The position numbers and the translations under genes are program-made. Below are positions 43,326-52,080 of a stretch of DNA of 64,000 nt, piece by piece. How positions within the stretch are numbered: the stretch's first letter is position 1; the number at the start of each line of letters is the position of its first letter. The notes below the pieces were generated by a model. That model had not been told where the DNA came from and searched no databases. It was given only the letters and a program-made list of their open reading frames with translations. Origin of the DNA: Burkholderiales bacterium (GTDB lineage: Bacteria; Pseudomonadota; Gammaproteobacteria; Burkholderiales; JAEUOS01); the NCBI GenBank assembly GCA_016790635.1, contig JAEUOR010000026.1:62001-126000 (forward strand). Reading direction: 5' to 3'.

Positions 43326-43924
43326 CGCGCGCTCCCCTGCTTGACGTCGCGCATGACTTCACCGGCCTCGGCCTGGATCTCCTCGTCCAGGGTCTGCGGG
43401 CCATAGGCGCGATCCAGTTCCGCGCGCCGGCCGCGCAAAAGAAGCAGCGTCGCGTGCGCCGCGAGGTAGAGCGAAATCAGCGCAAAGAGGCCATAACCGA
43501 CGAACCAGATCCCCTGCGGCAGCCACAGCGGGGTCTGCAAGGGCGTGGTCGCGGTGCTCTGGAACTCGATGGACTCCGACAGCACGTTGGAGGCGCGGTA
43601 CATGCCGAAAAGCGCCATCGCCGAGAGCGTGGTCATCGCGAACCAATTGAGGAACGAGCGCAGCCCGCCGGGCAGCTTGGAGAGCAGGAAATCGACCCGC
43701 GTGTGACCGCGCGTGATGAGCGTGTACGAAAACCCGATGGCGCTGGTCACCGCCAGCGTATAACCGCCGACCTCGTCGACGCCCTGCAGGCTGAACGCGA
43801 AGAGCTTGCGTGAGACCATCTCGAAGCAGCTGGTCAGCGAAAACGCGATCAGCCACCAGCCCGACAGCAGCACCAATGCATCAACCCCGCGCTCGAGCCA
43901 GCGCGAAAACAAATTGTCCGGCAT
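43322..43924 (-). CDS. dctQ: TRAP transporter small permease (DctQ type)
   Basis: 200 residues with four predicted transmembrane helices, the standard DctQ layout; SCFEMVSRKLFAF and GHTRVDFLLSKLP are family-like. The ATG at 43924 follows GGAGGGG; a GTG one codon earlier is possible. It is coupled to dctM by overlap and separated from the binding-protein gene by a 121-bp gap carrying a strong hairpin. Confidence 0.9.
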   Translation of the reverse strand: MPDNLFSRWLERGVDALVLLSGWWLIAFSLTSCFEMVSRKLFAFSLQGVDEVGGYTLAVTSAIGFSYTLITRGHTRVDFLLSKLPGGLRSFLNWFAMTTLSAMALFGMYRASNVLSESIEFQSTATTPLQTPLWLPQGIWFVGYGLFALISLYLAAHATLLLLRGRRAELDRAYGPQTLDEEIQAEAGEVMRDVKQGSAR

Positions 43925-43970
43925 CACCCCTCCACCAGGCGTCAGCCGCGCCCTTTCGTAGCCTTGCCGT

Positions 43971-44004
43971 CGTGGATTCGTCCGGCTCCGCCGGCGAATC
44001 CACG
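43971..44004 (-). other. Long intercistronic hairpin between TRAP binding protein and permease genes
   Basis: 15 base pairs (CGTGGATTCG with CGAATCCACG at the outer part, then CCGGC with GCCGG), one bulged T at 43981 and a 3-nt loop. No U-run follows on the minus strand, so it looks like an mRNA-protecting hairpin at the 3' end of the binding-protein message rather than a terminator. Confidence 0.65.
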
Positions 44005-44045
44005 CTGTTCAATCCGGCAAAAGGCAGGTTTGTACTTCTTGCCGC

Positions 44046-45092
44046 TCACTCGATCCGGTAGCCGCGCGCCTTGCCCACCGTCGCGTTCCAGGTCTCGGTG
44101 CACTTGGGGTCGACCTTGTTGCAGGTGTTCTTCCACAAGGGCAGCACGACCTTGGTCACGGCCTCCTTGACCTTCTTTTCATCCGCGGGCGACACCGCGA
44201 CCATGCTCATCTTGAACTTGGTGTTCTCGGTGCAGGGATCCTTGCCCACGTTGCAGTTCATCGCGTCTTCGTTGGCGCGGATGGCCAGGTCCCACAGGTT
44301 GCCTTCCAGCTTGGCGAACTGGCTCAGGAGGTTCTTCTGCTCCTCGGCGGAGAACTTTTTCCAGTAGTCGAGATTGACGAAGTGGCCCTGCACGGAACCC
44401 GACACTGACAAGGGCAGGAAGTGCGAGGTCACCTCCGGCCACTTGCCGGAATTGCCGGAGGTCGGCGAGGTCACGCCGCAGTTGGCCACGCCGCGTTGCA
44501 GGGCCGGATAGACCTCGCTGAACTGCAGGGTCACCGGCGTCGCACCCAGGCTCTGGATCAGGGCCGCCATGGAGGGAGTGAAGCTGCGCACCTTCAGGCC
44601 CTTCATGTCGTCCAGGGTCTTGATCGCGGTGTTGCAGTAGAACACCTGCGGGCCGAACGGCCACAGGGTCAGCACCTTGGAGTTGAAGCGCGCGGAGAGG
44701 CGCTTGTCGAAGGCGTCGCGATAGGCGTCCACGGCCTTTTTAAGGTCCGCCATGTTGGTCGACACGCCGATCAGGTCGATGCCCTCGAAGAAAGGATCGT
44801 CGCGCGACGCCATGCCGATCTGCACGCTCATGACATCGAAGGTGCCGGAGCGCAAGAGACGCAACGCGTCGGCCGCCTGCACGCTCACCTGGTCCATGGT
44901 GTTGAAGTTGACGTTCAGGTTGATGCCTGACAGCTTGGGCAGCGCGGTGAAAAATCCGCGCTCCATGATGACGTGCTTGCCGTTGGACGACAGGTTGCCG
45001 GCGACGCGCATGCCGGAGGGCGTCTGCGCTGCGACGGCGGCCGGAAACAGGACAGCCATGGTTGCCATTGCGGCGATTCGATGCATGTTCAC
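44046..45092 (-). CDS. TRAP transporter substrate-binding protein (DctP family)
   Basis: 348 residues. A signal peptide (MHRIAAMATMAVLFPAAVAAQ) is followed by a TRAP-type binding domain: VFYCNTAIKTLDDMKGLKVR contains the conserved region with the ligand-contacting arginine, and VTLQFSEVYPALQRGV is another signature. The GTG at 45092 lies 6 nt after GGAG and is preferred; the ATG at 45086 is an alternative. It is the first gene of the TRAP operon, behind a double GTATAC operator-like site. Confidence 0.9.
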   Translation of the reverse strand: MNMHRIAAMATMAVLFPAAVAAQTPSGMRVAGNLSSNGKHVIMERGFFTALPKLSGINLNVNFNTMDQVSVQAADALRLLRSGTFDVMSVQIGMASRDDPFFEGIDLIGVSTNMADLKKAVDAYRDAFDKRLSARFNSKVLTLWPFGPQVFYCNTAIKTLDDMKGLKVRSFTPSMAALIQSLGATPVTLQFSEVYPALQRGVANCGVTSPTSGNSGKWPEVTSHFLPLSVSGSVQGHFVNLDYWKKFSAEEQKNLLSQFAKLEGNLWDLAIRANEDAMNCNVGKDPCTENTKFKMSMVAVSPADEKKVKEAVTKVVLPLWKNTCNKVDPKCTETWNATVGKARGYRIE

Positions 45093-45130
45093 CTTTGACT
45101 CCTCACTGTGGATAACAATCTGGCCCAGTC

Positions 45131-45162
45131 AAGTATACGTAACTGCCTGTAGATGTATACAA
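45131..45162 (-). promoter_or_regulatory. Twin GTATAC operator-like sites upstream of TRAP operon
   Basis: GTATAC occurs at 45133-45138 and 45155-45160, 22 bp (two helical turns) apart. The second sits in the minus-strand sequence TTGTATACAT, a TTGT-NN-ACAW pattern like the sites at the GntR gene (48551-48582). A -10-like TATACT overlaps the first copy, so binding would cover the core promoter. Confidence 0.6.
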
Positions 45163-45285
45163 ACGCTGCGTTGCGACCCGGCCCGGTACAGTTGCTTACC
45201 TTGCAAATTCCGTACCGCCTGGGTAGCAGCAAACGTCACCACACCGCCAAAACCAGTATTCCCAAAAGTATGGATTTCCACTGTG

Positions 45286-46218
45286 CTACGCGATGCCCGA
45301 TGGCGATGCGCGGGGGCGGAAGCCGCCGGCGCCTGCGGAATACGGACAAGCCGATGCGAAATGCGTCGCGATCGCCCCGGCGGTGGTCAACCACACGTCG
45401 GGGTGGCCTGCGGCGAGTGCGGCCAGCGCGCGGCGAAAGTGCCGCAGGCGAAACGGCTGGCCGGCGCAATGCGCGTGCAGCGAAACGCCCATCACCAGTG
45501 GCTGCGCCGCTGCCTGCTCGCGCATCTCGGCGAAGTTGTCCACGATCATGTCGGCAAACGCCTCCGCGCCGACGCGCCGCCCGATCACGGTGTTGCTGTC
45601 GTTGAGTTCCTGCGGATACGGCACCGCCAGCAGGCCGCCGTGGCGGGTGGCAAGCCACCAGGGCTGGTCGTCGCAGCACCAGTCCAGAACGTAGCGGTAT
45701 CCGGCTTGCGCCAGCAGGTCGGGCGTGTCGCGCGACTCCGAGATCCATGGCCCCAGCCACCCCTGCGGGCGCACGCCCGCGCCGGCGGCAATGATCTCGG
45801 TGGCTTCGGCGATCAGGTGCGCCTCGTCTTCGGGCGCCAGGTTGCCCTGGCGCTCGGAGTTGGTGCGGCCGTGCGCGGCGATCTCCGCGCCGGCATCGCG
45901 AAACGCTTGCGGCAACTGCGGGCAATGTCGATAGACCTCGGCATTGACCAGAAGCGTCGGCGCCAGCCGCAGCTTGGCAAAGGTCTCGGCCAGGCGCCAG
46001 CCACCGACCCGGTTGCCGTATTCCAGCCACGACCAATTCATGACATCGGGCGCGGGACCCGGGCCGGGGGTGGCGATTTCCTCGATCAGACCCTCACCGA
46101 ATGCATAAGCTTCGAGATTGAGCGCGACGTAGACCGCCAGACGCCGCCCGCCGGGCCAGGTGAAGTCCGGACGCGCGGTGATCGGCGAATAGTCGAAACG
46201 GTCGTGGCTGGCGAGCAT
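45286..46218 (-). CDS. Polysaccharide deacetylase-family protein, PuuE/allantoinase-like
   Basis: 310 residues from the ATG at 46218; a TTG at 46233 overlapping the upstream stop (TTGA) would add five residues. The start RFDYSPITARPDFTWPGGRRLAVYVALNLE and NRVGGWRLAETF are typical of the PuuE-like NodB-fold group that includes cofactor-independent allantoinase. AAHGRTNSERQ and SLHAHCAGQPFRL hold the histidines of the metal site. In this operon, hydrolysis of a cyclic ureide or amide is the likely role, not chitin deacetylation. Confidence 0.82.
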   Translation of the reverse strand: MLASHDRFDYSPITARPDFTWPGGRRLAVYVALNLEAYAFGEGLIEEIATPGPGPAPDVMNWSWLEYGNRVGGWRLAETFAKLRLAPTLLVNAEVYRHCPQLPQAFRDAGAEIAAHGRTNSERQGNLAPEDEAHLIAEATEIIAAGAGVRPQGWLGPWISESRDTPDLLAQAGYRYVLDWCCDDQPWWLATRHGGLLAVPYPQELNDSNTVIGRRVGAEAFADMIVDNFAEMREQAAAQPLVMGVSLHAHCAGQPFRLRHFRRALAALAAGHPDVWLTTAGAIATHFASACPYSAGAGGFRPRASPSGIA

Positions 46219-46229
46219 GGGATGTGGAT

Positions 46230-47741
46230 TCAAGGAAACATGGGGCCGGCACGTCGCTCCATGCCGACATCGACCCGGGCGGCGCGTTCGAGCATGGCGC
46301 GGTAGTGCGGTTCGAGCGTCCTGGCGGCAGAGGTGGTCGCGGCCAGCGCGTCGGCGTGTTCGAGCGCGAGTTCGCGCGCTTCGGCCTTGAGCGCCGCTTC
46401 GTCCACGGTCAGGACCCGGCCGTTCTCGACCACCACTTCGCCCGCCACCATCGTGAGGCGCACCGATGCGCCGGTCTCGCAGAACACCAGCTGGCGCTTG
46501 AGGTCATTGAGCGGGGTGAACGGCAGGGTGTCCAGGTCGACCAGGATCAGGTCGGCCTGCGCGCCCACCGACAGTTCGCCGATCTGTCCCGCGAGGCGCA
46601 TGCCGCGCGCGCCGCCGCGGGTGGCGCAGCCGAGAACCTCTGCGGCGCTCGGCCAGTCGCGGTCGTCGCGCTCGGCGATCTTGTGGATCAGCCCGGCCAT
46701 CTTCATGGCTCCCCACAGGTTGACGCTGTCGTCGGTGTTGCGCTCGTCGGTCCCGAGCGCGATCGGCACGCCGCGCCGCACGAGGCGGCGAAACGGCATG
46801 ACGCCGCTGCCGATCTTGAGGTTGCACACCGGGTTGTGCGCGACCGTGCACCCGGCTTCGCCTAACGCGTCGATGTCGTCCTGATCGACCCAGATGGCGT
46901 GGATCACCAGCATGCGTTCATCCAGAAAGCCGCGTGCACGCACGTCCTGGATCAGGGATCGCCCCAGCACTTCCTGCCCGTAGACGCGTTGCAGGCGCGT
47001 CTCCAGCATGTGGATGTCGAAGGGCAGGTCGTGACTGCGGCTGAAGTCGGACAGCGCGCCGAAGTAGTCGTCCGAGACGCGCTGCGGCGCCGAGTTGGAC
47101 ACCGCGACGCGCAGCCGGCCGTCGGCCGCGCCGTGCCAGGTGGCGTGGAACCAGCGGTACAGGTCGGTGATCTCGGCCGCGCTCCAGAGCCGCGTCGCAC
47201 GCATGGCCGCGATCGTCGCGGGCGGCAAGAGCCCGGCCAGATACGGGTACTTGTCCGGTTCGGCGCGGTTGGGGTGGTTGATCGACACCGTCGCGCGCAG
47301 CCCGGCGTCGGCGTAGGCACGCATGATGGCGCTGACCACCTCCGGCTCGGGCGCGGGGTTGTGATACGGATCGTCGTGCACCGCGGTCACGCCGCCCTTG
47401 AGCATCTCCAGCGCACCAAGCAGCGTCTGCACGTAGGCCAGGCGCGCGTCGACCCGCCCTTCGCCGCCCGGCGGCACCTCGAAGAGCATGAAGAGTTCCA
47501 GCGGCATGTCGGTCAGCGCGCCGCACATCAGGTTGCCGGGCGAATGAAAGTGGCCGTTGATGAGGCCCGGCATGGCCAGCATGCCGCGCGCGTCGATGAC
47601 GCGATCGGGCGCCGGATGGTCGACCCCCGGCCCCAGCGCGGCGATGCGCTGGCCGTCGACGAGGATCGAGGCGCACGCGTATTCGGTGCCGGCGGCGTCC
47701 TGCGTCAGCACGCGCGCGTCGCGGATCAGGGTGATGCTCAT
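46230..47741 (-). CDS. Amidohydrolase-superfamily deaminase/hydrolase (TrzN/SsnA-like)
   Basis: 503 residues. The metal-binding HxH is H64-F-H66 (GHFHSPG); later ligands are in LVIHAIWVDQDD and HNPVCNLKIGSG, and the catalytic aspartate is in ALGTDERNTDD. This is the layout of the atrazine chlorohydrolase/guanine deaminase/SAH deaminase group. The ATG at 47741 overlaps the racemase stop (ATGA). Together with the PuuE-like gene it points to breakdown of an N-heterocycle. Confidence 0.88.
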   Translation of the reverse strand: MSITLIRDARVLTQDAAGTEYACASILVDGQRIAALGPGVDHPAPDRVIDARGMLAMPGLINGHFHSPGNLMCGALTDMPLELFMLFEVPPGGEGRVDARLAYVQTLLGALEMLKGGVTAVHDDPYHNPAPEPEVVSAIMRAYADAGLRATVSINHPNRAEPDKYPYLAGLLPPATIAAMRATRLWSAAEITDLYRWFHATWHGAADGRLRVAVSNSAPQRVSDDYFGALSDFSRSHDLPFDIHMLETRLQRVYGQEVLGRSLIQDVRARGFLDERMLVIHAIWVDQDDIDALGEAGCTVAHNPVCNLKIGSGVMPFRRLVRRGVPIALGTDERNTDDSVNLWGAMKMAGLIHKIAERDDRDWPSAAEVLGCATRGGARGMRLAGQIGELSVGAQADLILVDLDTLPFTPLNDLKRQLVFCETGASVRLTMVAGEVVVENGRVLTVDEAALKAEARELALEHADALAATTSAARTLEPHYRAMLERAARVDVGMERRAGPMFP

Positions 47742-48484
47742 GCCGCACCCCGGCGCGCAAACAAGGCCATGAGTTCGGGCGACAGCCCGGCCATGACTGC
47801 GGTCGGCCCGCTGCGTCGTGCCGCACCAAAACCGCCGCCCTTGGCGCCGCGCACCGCCGCCTCGGCACGCGCCACCGCGCACGCCACGCCGTCGAACACC
47901 GGCACCGGTACCCGCGCGCCGATGCGCCGCGCGATGCCGGCCACGGCCGCGCCGCACACCGCCACCGCCTGCACGCCCTCCGCGGCCAGCGCGCGCGCCG
48001 CGTCGATGACGCGCTCATCCTGCGCCAGCGGAGTCAGGTAGGCGCCGGTGGAGGCGATGTCCAGCGTGCGCACCTGCGCGATATGCGTAGCAAACCCGGA
48101 GCGGGCGAAGACGTCGGCGTAGAGCGGGCGCGACCCCTGGCCGAAGGTGATCACGCCGACCCGGCGCCCGCCCTCGGCGGCCATCGCCAGCGTGCTCTCG
48201 GTGATGCCGAACACCGGGACGTCGAGCAGTTCGCGCGCTGCCGCCAGGCCGGAGTCGAAGGAAATCGCGATGACCATCGCATCGCACGGCCCGGCACGCG
48301 CGATCGCATCGAGCACGGCATGCGCGGCGATGGCGTCCTCGGCGTGACCATGCACCACGTCCGCGCCGAACGCGGCGCTGACCGCATGGCACTCGGTGTC
48401 GGGGCCAGCGGCGGCGCGCGCCTCGTCCAGCACCGTGCGGGTGACCGCCTCGGTACGGTTGCCGTTGACCAAAAGGAGCCTCAC
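47738..48484 (-). CDS. Hydantoin-racemase-like Asp/Glu racemase family protein
   Basis: 248 residues from the GTG at 48484, with GGGGAGG just upstream. It starts RLLLVNGNRTEAVT, like hydantoin racemases (xxNPNxS). The second catalytic cysteine is present (AVAVCGAAVAG), but at the first position the sequence is IAISFDSGLAAARELLDVP without cysteine, as in part of the family. Racemase activity is therefore uncertain. It is the first gene of the operon running through the amidohydrolase and the deacetylase, divergent from the GntR gene. Confidence 0.8.
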   Translation of the reverse strand: MRLLLVNGNRTEAVTRTVLDEARAAAGPDTECHAVSAAFGADVVHGHAEDAIAAHAVLDAIARAGPCDAMVIAISFDSGLAAARELLDVPVFGITESTLAMAAEGGRRVGVITFGQGSRPLYADVFARSGFATHIAQVRTLDIASTGAYLTPLAQDERVIDAARALAAEGVQAVAVCGAAVAGIARRIGARVPVPVFDGVACAVARAEAAVRGAKGGGFGAARRSGPTAVMAGLSPELMALFARRGAA

Positions 48485-48550
48485 CCACCCTCCCCGCAGG
48501 GCGGCAGCCGGAATGGCCGCCAGCGGACGCAGCCGCAGCGTCGGGGCATA

Positions 48551-48582
48551 TTGTTGACAAAACATAAATGGATTGTCAACAT
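48551..48582. promoter_or_regulatory. Inverted-repeat operator between racemase and GntR genes
   Basis: TGTTGACAA (48552-48560) and TTGTCAACA (48573-48581) form a perfect 9-bp inverted repeat with a 12-bp spacer. Each arm is also a quasi-palindrome of the TTGT-NN-ACAW type (TTGTTGACAA, TTGTCAACAT) typical of FCD GntR operators. The location between divergent genes suggests autoregulation and control of the racemase operon. Confidence 0.7.
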
Positions 48583-48662
48583 TTTGTTTGCTATGATCGG
48601 CGCGATAGCGTCGTCGGTGGGTGTAGACCGTCAACCGCGCCCGCTTTTTCCTGTAAGCCACC

Positions 48663-49388
48663 ATGCTCGCCACGCAAACATCGCGCCAACGCACCACCCG
48701 CGGTGCGCCGCCATCGGCCTCGCCACCATCCGTCGACGCGATGGTGGAGACCATCCTCGCCGCGGTCATCGAGCATCGCCTGCCGCCGGGCACCAAGCTC
48801 GCCGAGGAAAAACTGTCCGAGCACTTCGGCGTGAATCGCGCACGCATCCGCCAGGTGTTCGACCGCCTGGCGCACGAGGGCATCGTCACGCGCCTGCACA
48901 ATCGTGGTGCGTTCGTGTCCGAACCCAGTGCCGAAGATGCGCGCGAACTCTTCGAGGTACGGCGACTGATCGAACCAGCCATCGTGCGCGCGGCAGCTGC
49001 GCGCCACAATCGCGCCGCCAAGAAGCGCCTGGATGCGCACCTTGCCGCCGAAGCCGCCGCCGCCCGCGCCGGCGATGCGCGCGCCTTGATCCGCCTGACC
49101 GGCGAATTCCACATCCTGCTCGCGGACCTGGCCGGCAACTCGCTGCTGGCGCGCCTGTTGCGGGAATTGGAAACCCGCACCAGCCTGATCATCTTTCTCT
49201 ACGATCGCCCGCACCAGCCGTCCTGCCGTGGCAACGACCACGTCGCCATCGCCGCGGCGGTAGCGCGCGGCGACGGCGCGGAAGCCGCGCGCCTGATGCT
49301 GGCGCACTTGAACGAAGTCGAAAAAGGCCTGGACGTGCGGCGCGCCGCCGGCGGCCCGCTCGATCTGGCCGAGGCGTTGGGCGCCTGA
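48663..49388 (+). CDS. GntR/FCD-family transcriptional regulator
   Basis: 241 residues. DNA-binding domain in residues 30-95 (PPGTKLAEEKLSEHFGVNRARIRQ) and an FCD effector domain after it (EFHILLADLAGNSLLARLL holds part of the metal/ligand histidines). It is divergent from the racemase-amidohydrolase operon, with inverted repeats in between, and precedes an AMDase-like gene by 50 bp. It is the likely regulator of the 42-51 kb cluster including the TRAP genes. Confidence 0.9.
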   Translation: MLATQTSRQRTTRGAPPSASPPSVDAMVETILAAVIEHRLPPGTKLAEEKLSEHFGVNRARIRQVFDRLAHEGIVTRLHNRGAFVSEPSAEDARELFEVRRLIEPAIVRAAAARHNRAAKKRLDAHLAAEAAAARAGDARALIRLTGEFHILLADLAGNSLLARLLRELETRTSLIIFLYDRPHQPSCRGNDHVAIAAAVARGDGAEAARLMLAHLNEVEKGLDVRRAAGGPLDLAEALGA

Positions 49389-49438
49389 TCCCGGCCTGCC
49401 AGGCAACGCGAACCGGACACCACCACCAGAAAGACATC

Positions 49439-50182
49439 ATGCAGCGCAACCGCTCCCTCCCCCGCACCCTGATCGGCATGCTGACGCCGTCGTCGAACAC
49501 CGCGCTCGAGCCCATCACGACCATGATGCTGGCGGGCGTGCCCGGCGTGACCGCGCATTTCGGCCGCTTTCGCGTCACCCAGATCGCCCTGAACGACAGG
49601 GCGCTCAAGCAGTTCGACGATTCCAACATCCTGACGGCCGCGGAGTTGTTGAACGACGCCGAACTGGACGTGATCGCCTGGAACGGTACCTCCTCGGGAT
49701 GGCTGGGCTTCGAGTCCGACGAATTGCTGTGCCGGCGCATCACCGAGCGTACCGGCGTGCCCGCCGGCACCTCGGTGCTGGCCTTGAACGAGATCTTCCG
49801 CGCAACCGGTGTCACGCGCTTTGGCCTGGTCACCCCCTACACCGACGATGTGCAGTCGCGCATCGTCGCCAATTACGCGAGGCACGGTTTCGAGTGCGTG
49901 GCCGAACGCCACCTGGGGCTCTCGCACAACTTTTCATTCTCGGAAGTCACCGACGACCAGTTGCGCACGATGATCCGCGCGGTCGCCCAATCCAGGCCGC
50001 AGGCGATCACGACCTTCTGCACCAATCTGCACGCCATGCGCGTGGTAGAGGAGATGGAACAGGAGACCGGCATCCCGATCTACGACACCATCGCGACCGT
50101 GCTGTGGAAGTGCCTCAAGATCACCGGCGTGGACCCGGCCCGCGTCAAGGGTTGGGGACGTTTGTTCCGCGAAGTGAAGTGA
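49439..50182 (+). CDS. Maleate isomerase / arylmalonate decarboxylase-like protein
   Basis: 247 residues. IGMLTPSSNTALEPITTMML is the typical start of the maleate cis-trans isomerase/AMDase branch of the Asp/Glu racemase superfamily. Only one of the two catalytic cysteine positions is occupied: C194 in TTFCTNLHAM, while the other site is G83 in WNGTSSGW. A glycine-plus-cysteine arrangement is what arylmalonate decarboxylase has, so decarboxylation or one-base chemistry is more likely than racemisation. The SDR gene starts 1 nt after its stop. Confidence 0.83.
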   Translation: MQRNRSLPRTLIGMLTPSSNTALEPITTMMLAGVPGVTAHFGRFRVTQIALNDRALKQFDDSNILTAAELLNDAELDVIAWNGTSSGWLGFESDELLCRRITERTGVPAGTSVLALNEIFRATGVTRFGLVTPYTDDVQSRIVANYARHGFECVAERHLGLSHNFSFSEVTDDQLRTMIRAVAQSRPQAITTFCTNLHAMRVVEEMEQETGIPIYDTIATVLWKCLKITGVDPARVKGWGRLFREVK

Positions 50183-50183
50183 C

Positions 50184-50939
50184 ATGGCCGGACTTGGTCG
50201 ACTTGCCGGCCGCACCGCGCTGATCACCGGCGGCAACACCGGCATCGGCCGCGCGGTGGCGCTCTCGTTCGCCGACGAGGGCGCGGACGTGGCGGTCTGC
50301 TACGTGGCACGCCAGGACGATGCAGACAGCCTGGTCGGCGAAATCGAACGGCGCGGCCGGCGCGGCCTGGCCGTGCGCGCCGACGTCACCGCGGAAACCG
50401 ATGTCGAGAATCTCGTCGCCACGGTCCTGGCCAAGTTCGGCCGGCTCGACATCCTGGTCAACAACGCCGGCATACAGCGCGCCCAGCCGATCCTGGACAT
50501 GAGCGTCGCCGACTGGGACCGCATGCTTTCGGTGCACCTGCGCGGCGCGTTCCTGTGTTCGCGCGCGGCGGCGCGGCCCATGCTGGCCGCGCAAGCCGGG
50601 CGCATCATCAACCTGTGTTCGCAACTGGGCTACATCGGCCGCGAGAACTACACCGCCTACTCGACCGCCAAGGGCGGCATGATCGCGTTTACGCGCGCCC
50701 TGGCCCGCGAACTGGCGCCGCACGGCATCCTCGTCAACGGCGTCGCGCCCGGGCTGGTCGACACCGGCTTCGACCCTTTGCCCGAAGCTGCCAAGACCGC
50801 GCACGCGAACGCGCTGCCGATGCGCCGACTCGGGCAGCCAGAAGACATGACCTCGGCCTTCGTGTTCCTGGCCTCGGACGAGGGCCGCTACTACTGCGGG
50901 CAACTGCTGCACCCCAATGGCGGCGAGATCATGCCCTGA
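50184..50939 (+). CDS. Short-chain dehydrogenase/reductase
   Basis: 251 residues of a classical SDR. Cofactor motif TGGNTGIG (15-22), NNAG (93-96), catalytic S146, Y159 and K163 (YSTAKGG) and the C-terminal YYCGQLLHPNGGEIM are intact. It is tightly spaced after the AMDase-like gene, so probably oxidises or reduces its product. Substrate unknown. Confidence 0.9.
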   Translation: MAGLGRLAGRTALITGGNTGIGRAVALSFADEGADVAVCYVARQDDADSLVGEIERRGRRGLAVRADVTAETDVENLVATVLAKFGRLDILVNNAGIQRAQPILDMSVADWDRMLSVHLRGAFLCSRAAARPMLAAQAGRIINLCSQLGYIGRENYTAYSTAKGGMIAFTRALARELAPHGILVNGVAPGLVDTGFDPLPEAAKTAHANALPMRRLGQPEDMTSAFVFLASDEGRYYCGQLLHPNGGEIMP

Positions 50940-50975
50940 CGGCGACGTGCCGCGGCGGCGGACGACTGCCAACGT

Positions 50976-51800
50976 TCAGCGGCCGAACAGCGCGTGCAAG
51001 GCAAAGCTTGCCGCCGACACCAGGAGGGTCGCAGCCAGTATGCGCTTGAGCAGGTCGCGCGGCCAGGCGTGCGCGGCAGCAACGCCCATCTGCGCCGCGA
51101 CCAGGCCGCCGGCGATCATGCACAGCGCTGCGCCGTAATCGACGTAGCCGCCGCTGCGACTGGCGAAGTGCAGCGCAGGCATGGCGATGAAGGCCAACGC
51201 GGCGCTGCCGCCGATGGCCAATCCCAGCGCGGCGGAGGTGCCGGCAGCGCGCCCTGGTCCCAGGCCACTCAAGGTCAAGTAGGGGGTCAGCAAGGTTCCG
51301 CCGGCGATTCCCGCCGACGCCGACGCCACGCCGATCATGGTGCCAGCCGCTCCCGCAAACCACCGCCCGGGAGGTCGCGGCAGGTCGGTCGTCAACACCT
51401 GCCGTCCTGGCAGGGTCGAACTCAGCAGGGCGAACGCAGCAAAGAGTTCCATGCCGACCACGCCGCCGACCACCCAGAGGCGATCGATCGAAGTCGCCAG
51501 CGCGGCGCCGCAGATCGCGCCCGCCGCGCACCCTGGCGCGCAACGACGCACCCAGCACCACGCGATTGCGCCGCGTCGCCAGTGCCCCCCCATCGACATC
51601 AGGGAGTTGACGCACACCACCAGCGAGGAAGTCGCGACCGCGCGGATCAGGGCTTGGCCCGGGTCGGCATGACCGAGCGAGCCGATCAAGACCATCGCCG
51701 GGACAATGAGTATGCCGCCGCCGATGCCGAGCAGTCCGGAGGCGAAGCCGGCGACAGCGCCGATGCAAACGAAGACAGGAACGTCGAGGGCCCAGTTCAT
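50976..51800 (-). CDS. TauE/SafE-family membrane permease
   Basis: 274 residues with about eight hydrophobic segments and two glycine-rich repeats: GFASGLLGIGGGILIVPAM in the first half and GVASASAGIAGGTLLTPYL in the second, the inverted-repeat signature of sulfite/organosulfonate exporters. The ATG at 51800 is preferred over an upstream extension that is not family-like. It is convergent with the SDR gene. Cargo may be an organic anion. Confidence 0.85.
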   Translation of the reverse strand: MNWALDVPVFVCIGAVAGFASGLLGIGGGILIVPAMVLIGSLGHADPGQALIRAVATSSLVVCVNSLMSMGGHWRRGAIAWCWVRRCAPGCAAGAICGAALATSIDRLWVVGGVVGMELFAAFALLSSTLPGRQVLTTDLPRPPGRWFAGAAGTMIGVASASAGIAGGTLLTPYLTLSGLGPGRAAGTSAALGLAIGGSAALAFIAMPALHFASRSGGYVDYGAALCMIAGGLVAAQMGVAAAHAWPRDLLKRILAATLLVSAASFALHALFGR

Positions 51801-52080
51801 GCGCACGCTCGGGTTGGAGGTGCCGCAATGATGGAAGGCCCGGCGCGCGCCGCCTATCACCCATTGGCCTGAGATGCCCTCATACCCTGGTGCGAATGCG
51901 TTATAAACCGCGCCCCGGTCGATTTTTTGTCACTCCGGAACAGGTCGATCGGTAGTGCAACAGGAGAACCGAACCAGCACGATTCACGCCAAATCCGGCG
52001 ACTGCAAAAATATGTTTTGACGCTGCGCCACCGCGTGAAAAACCGGTGTACCCTATCTCTTTTAGTGCGCGAGATATCTC
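51801..52080. other. Intergenic region upstream of ribonucleotide reductase
   Basis: 280 bases without a gene. No cobalamin-riboswitch B12 box and no convincing NrdR box were found. A perfect 10-bp palindrome GAGATATCTC (52071-52080) directly abuts the nrdJ ATG in the place of a Shine-Dalgarno. Confidence 0.5.

Noticed and set aside
51880..52080. Cobalamin riboswitch or NrdR box upstream of class II ribonucleotide reductase
   Set aside because: No B12-box-like GCCACTG and no palindrome close to the NrdR consensus could be found by eye.
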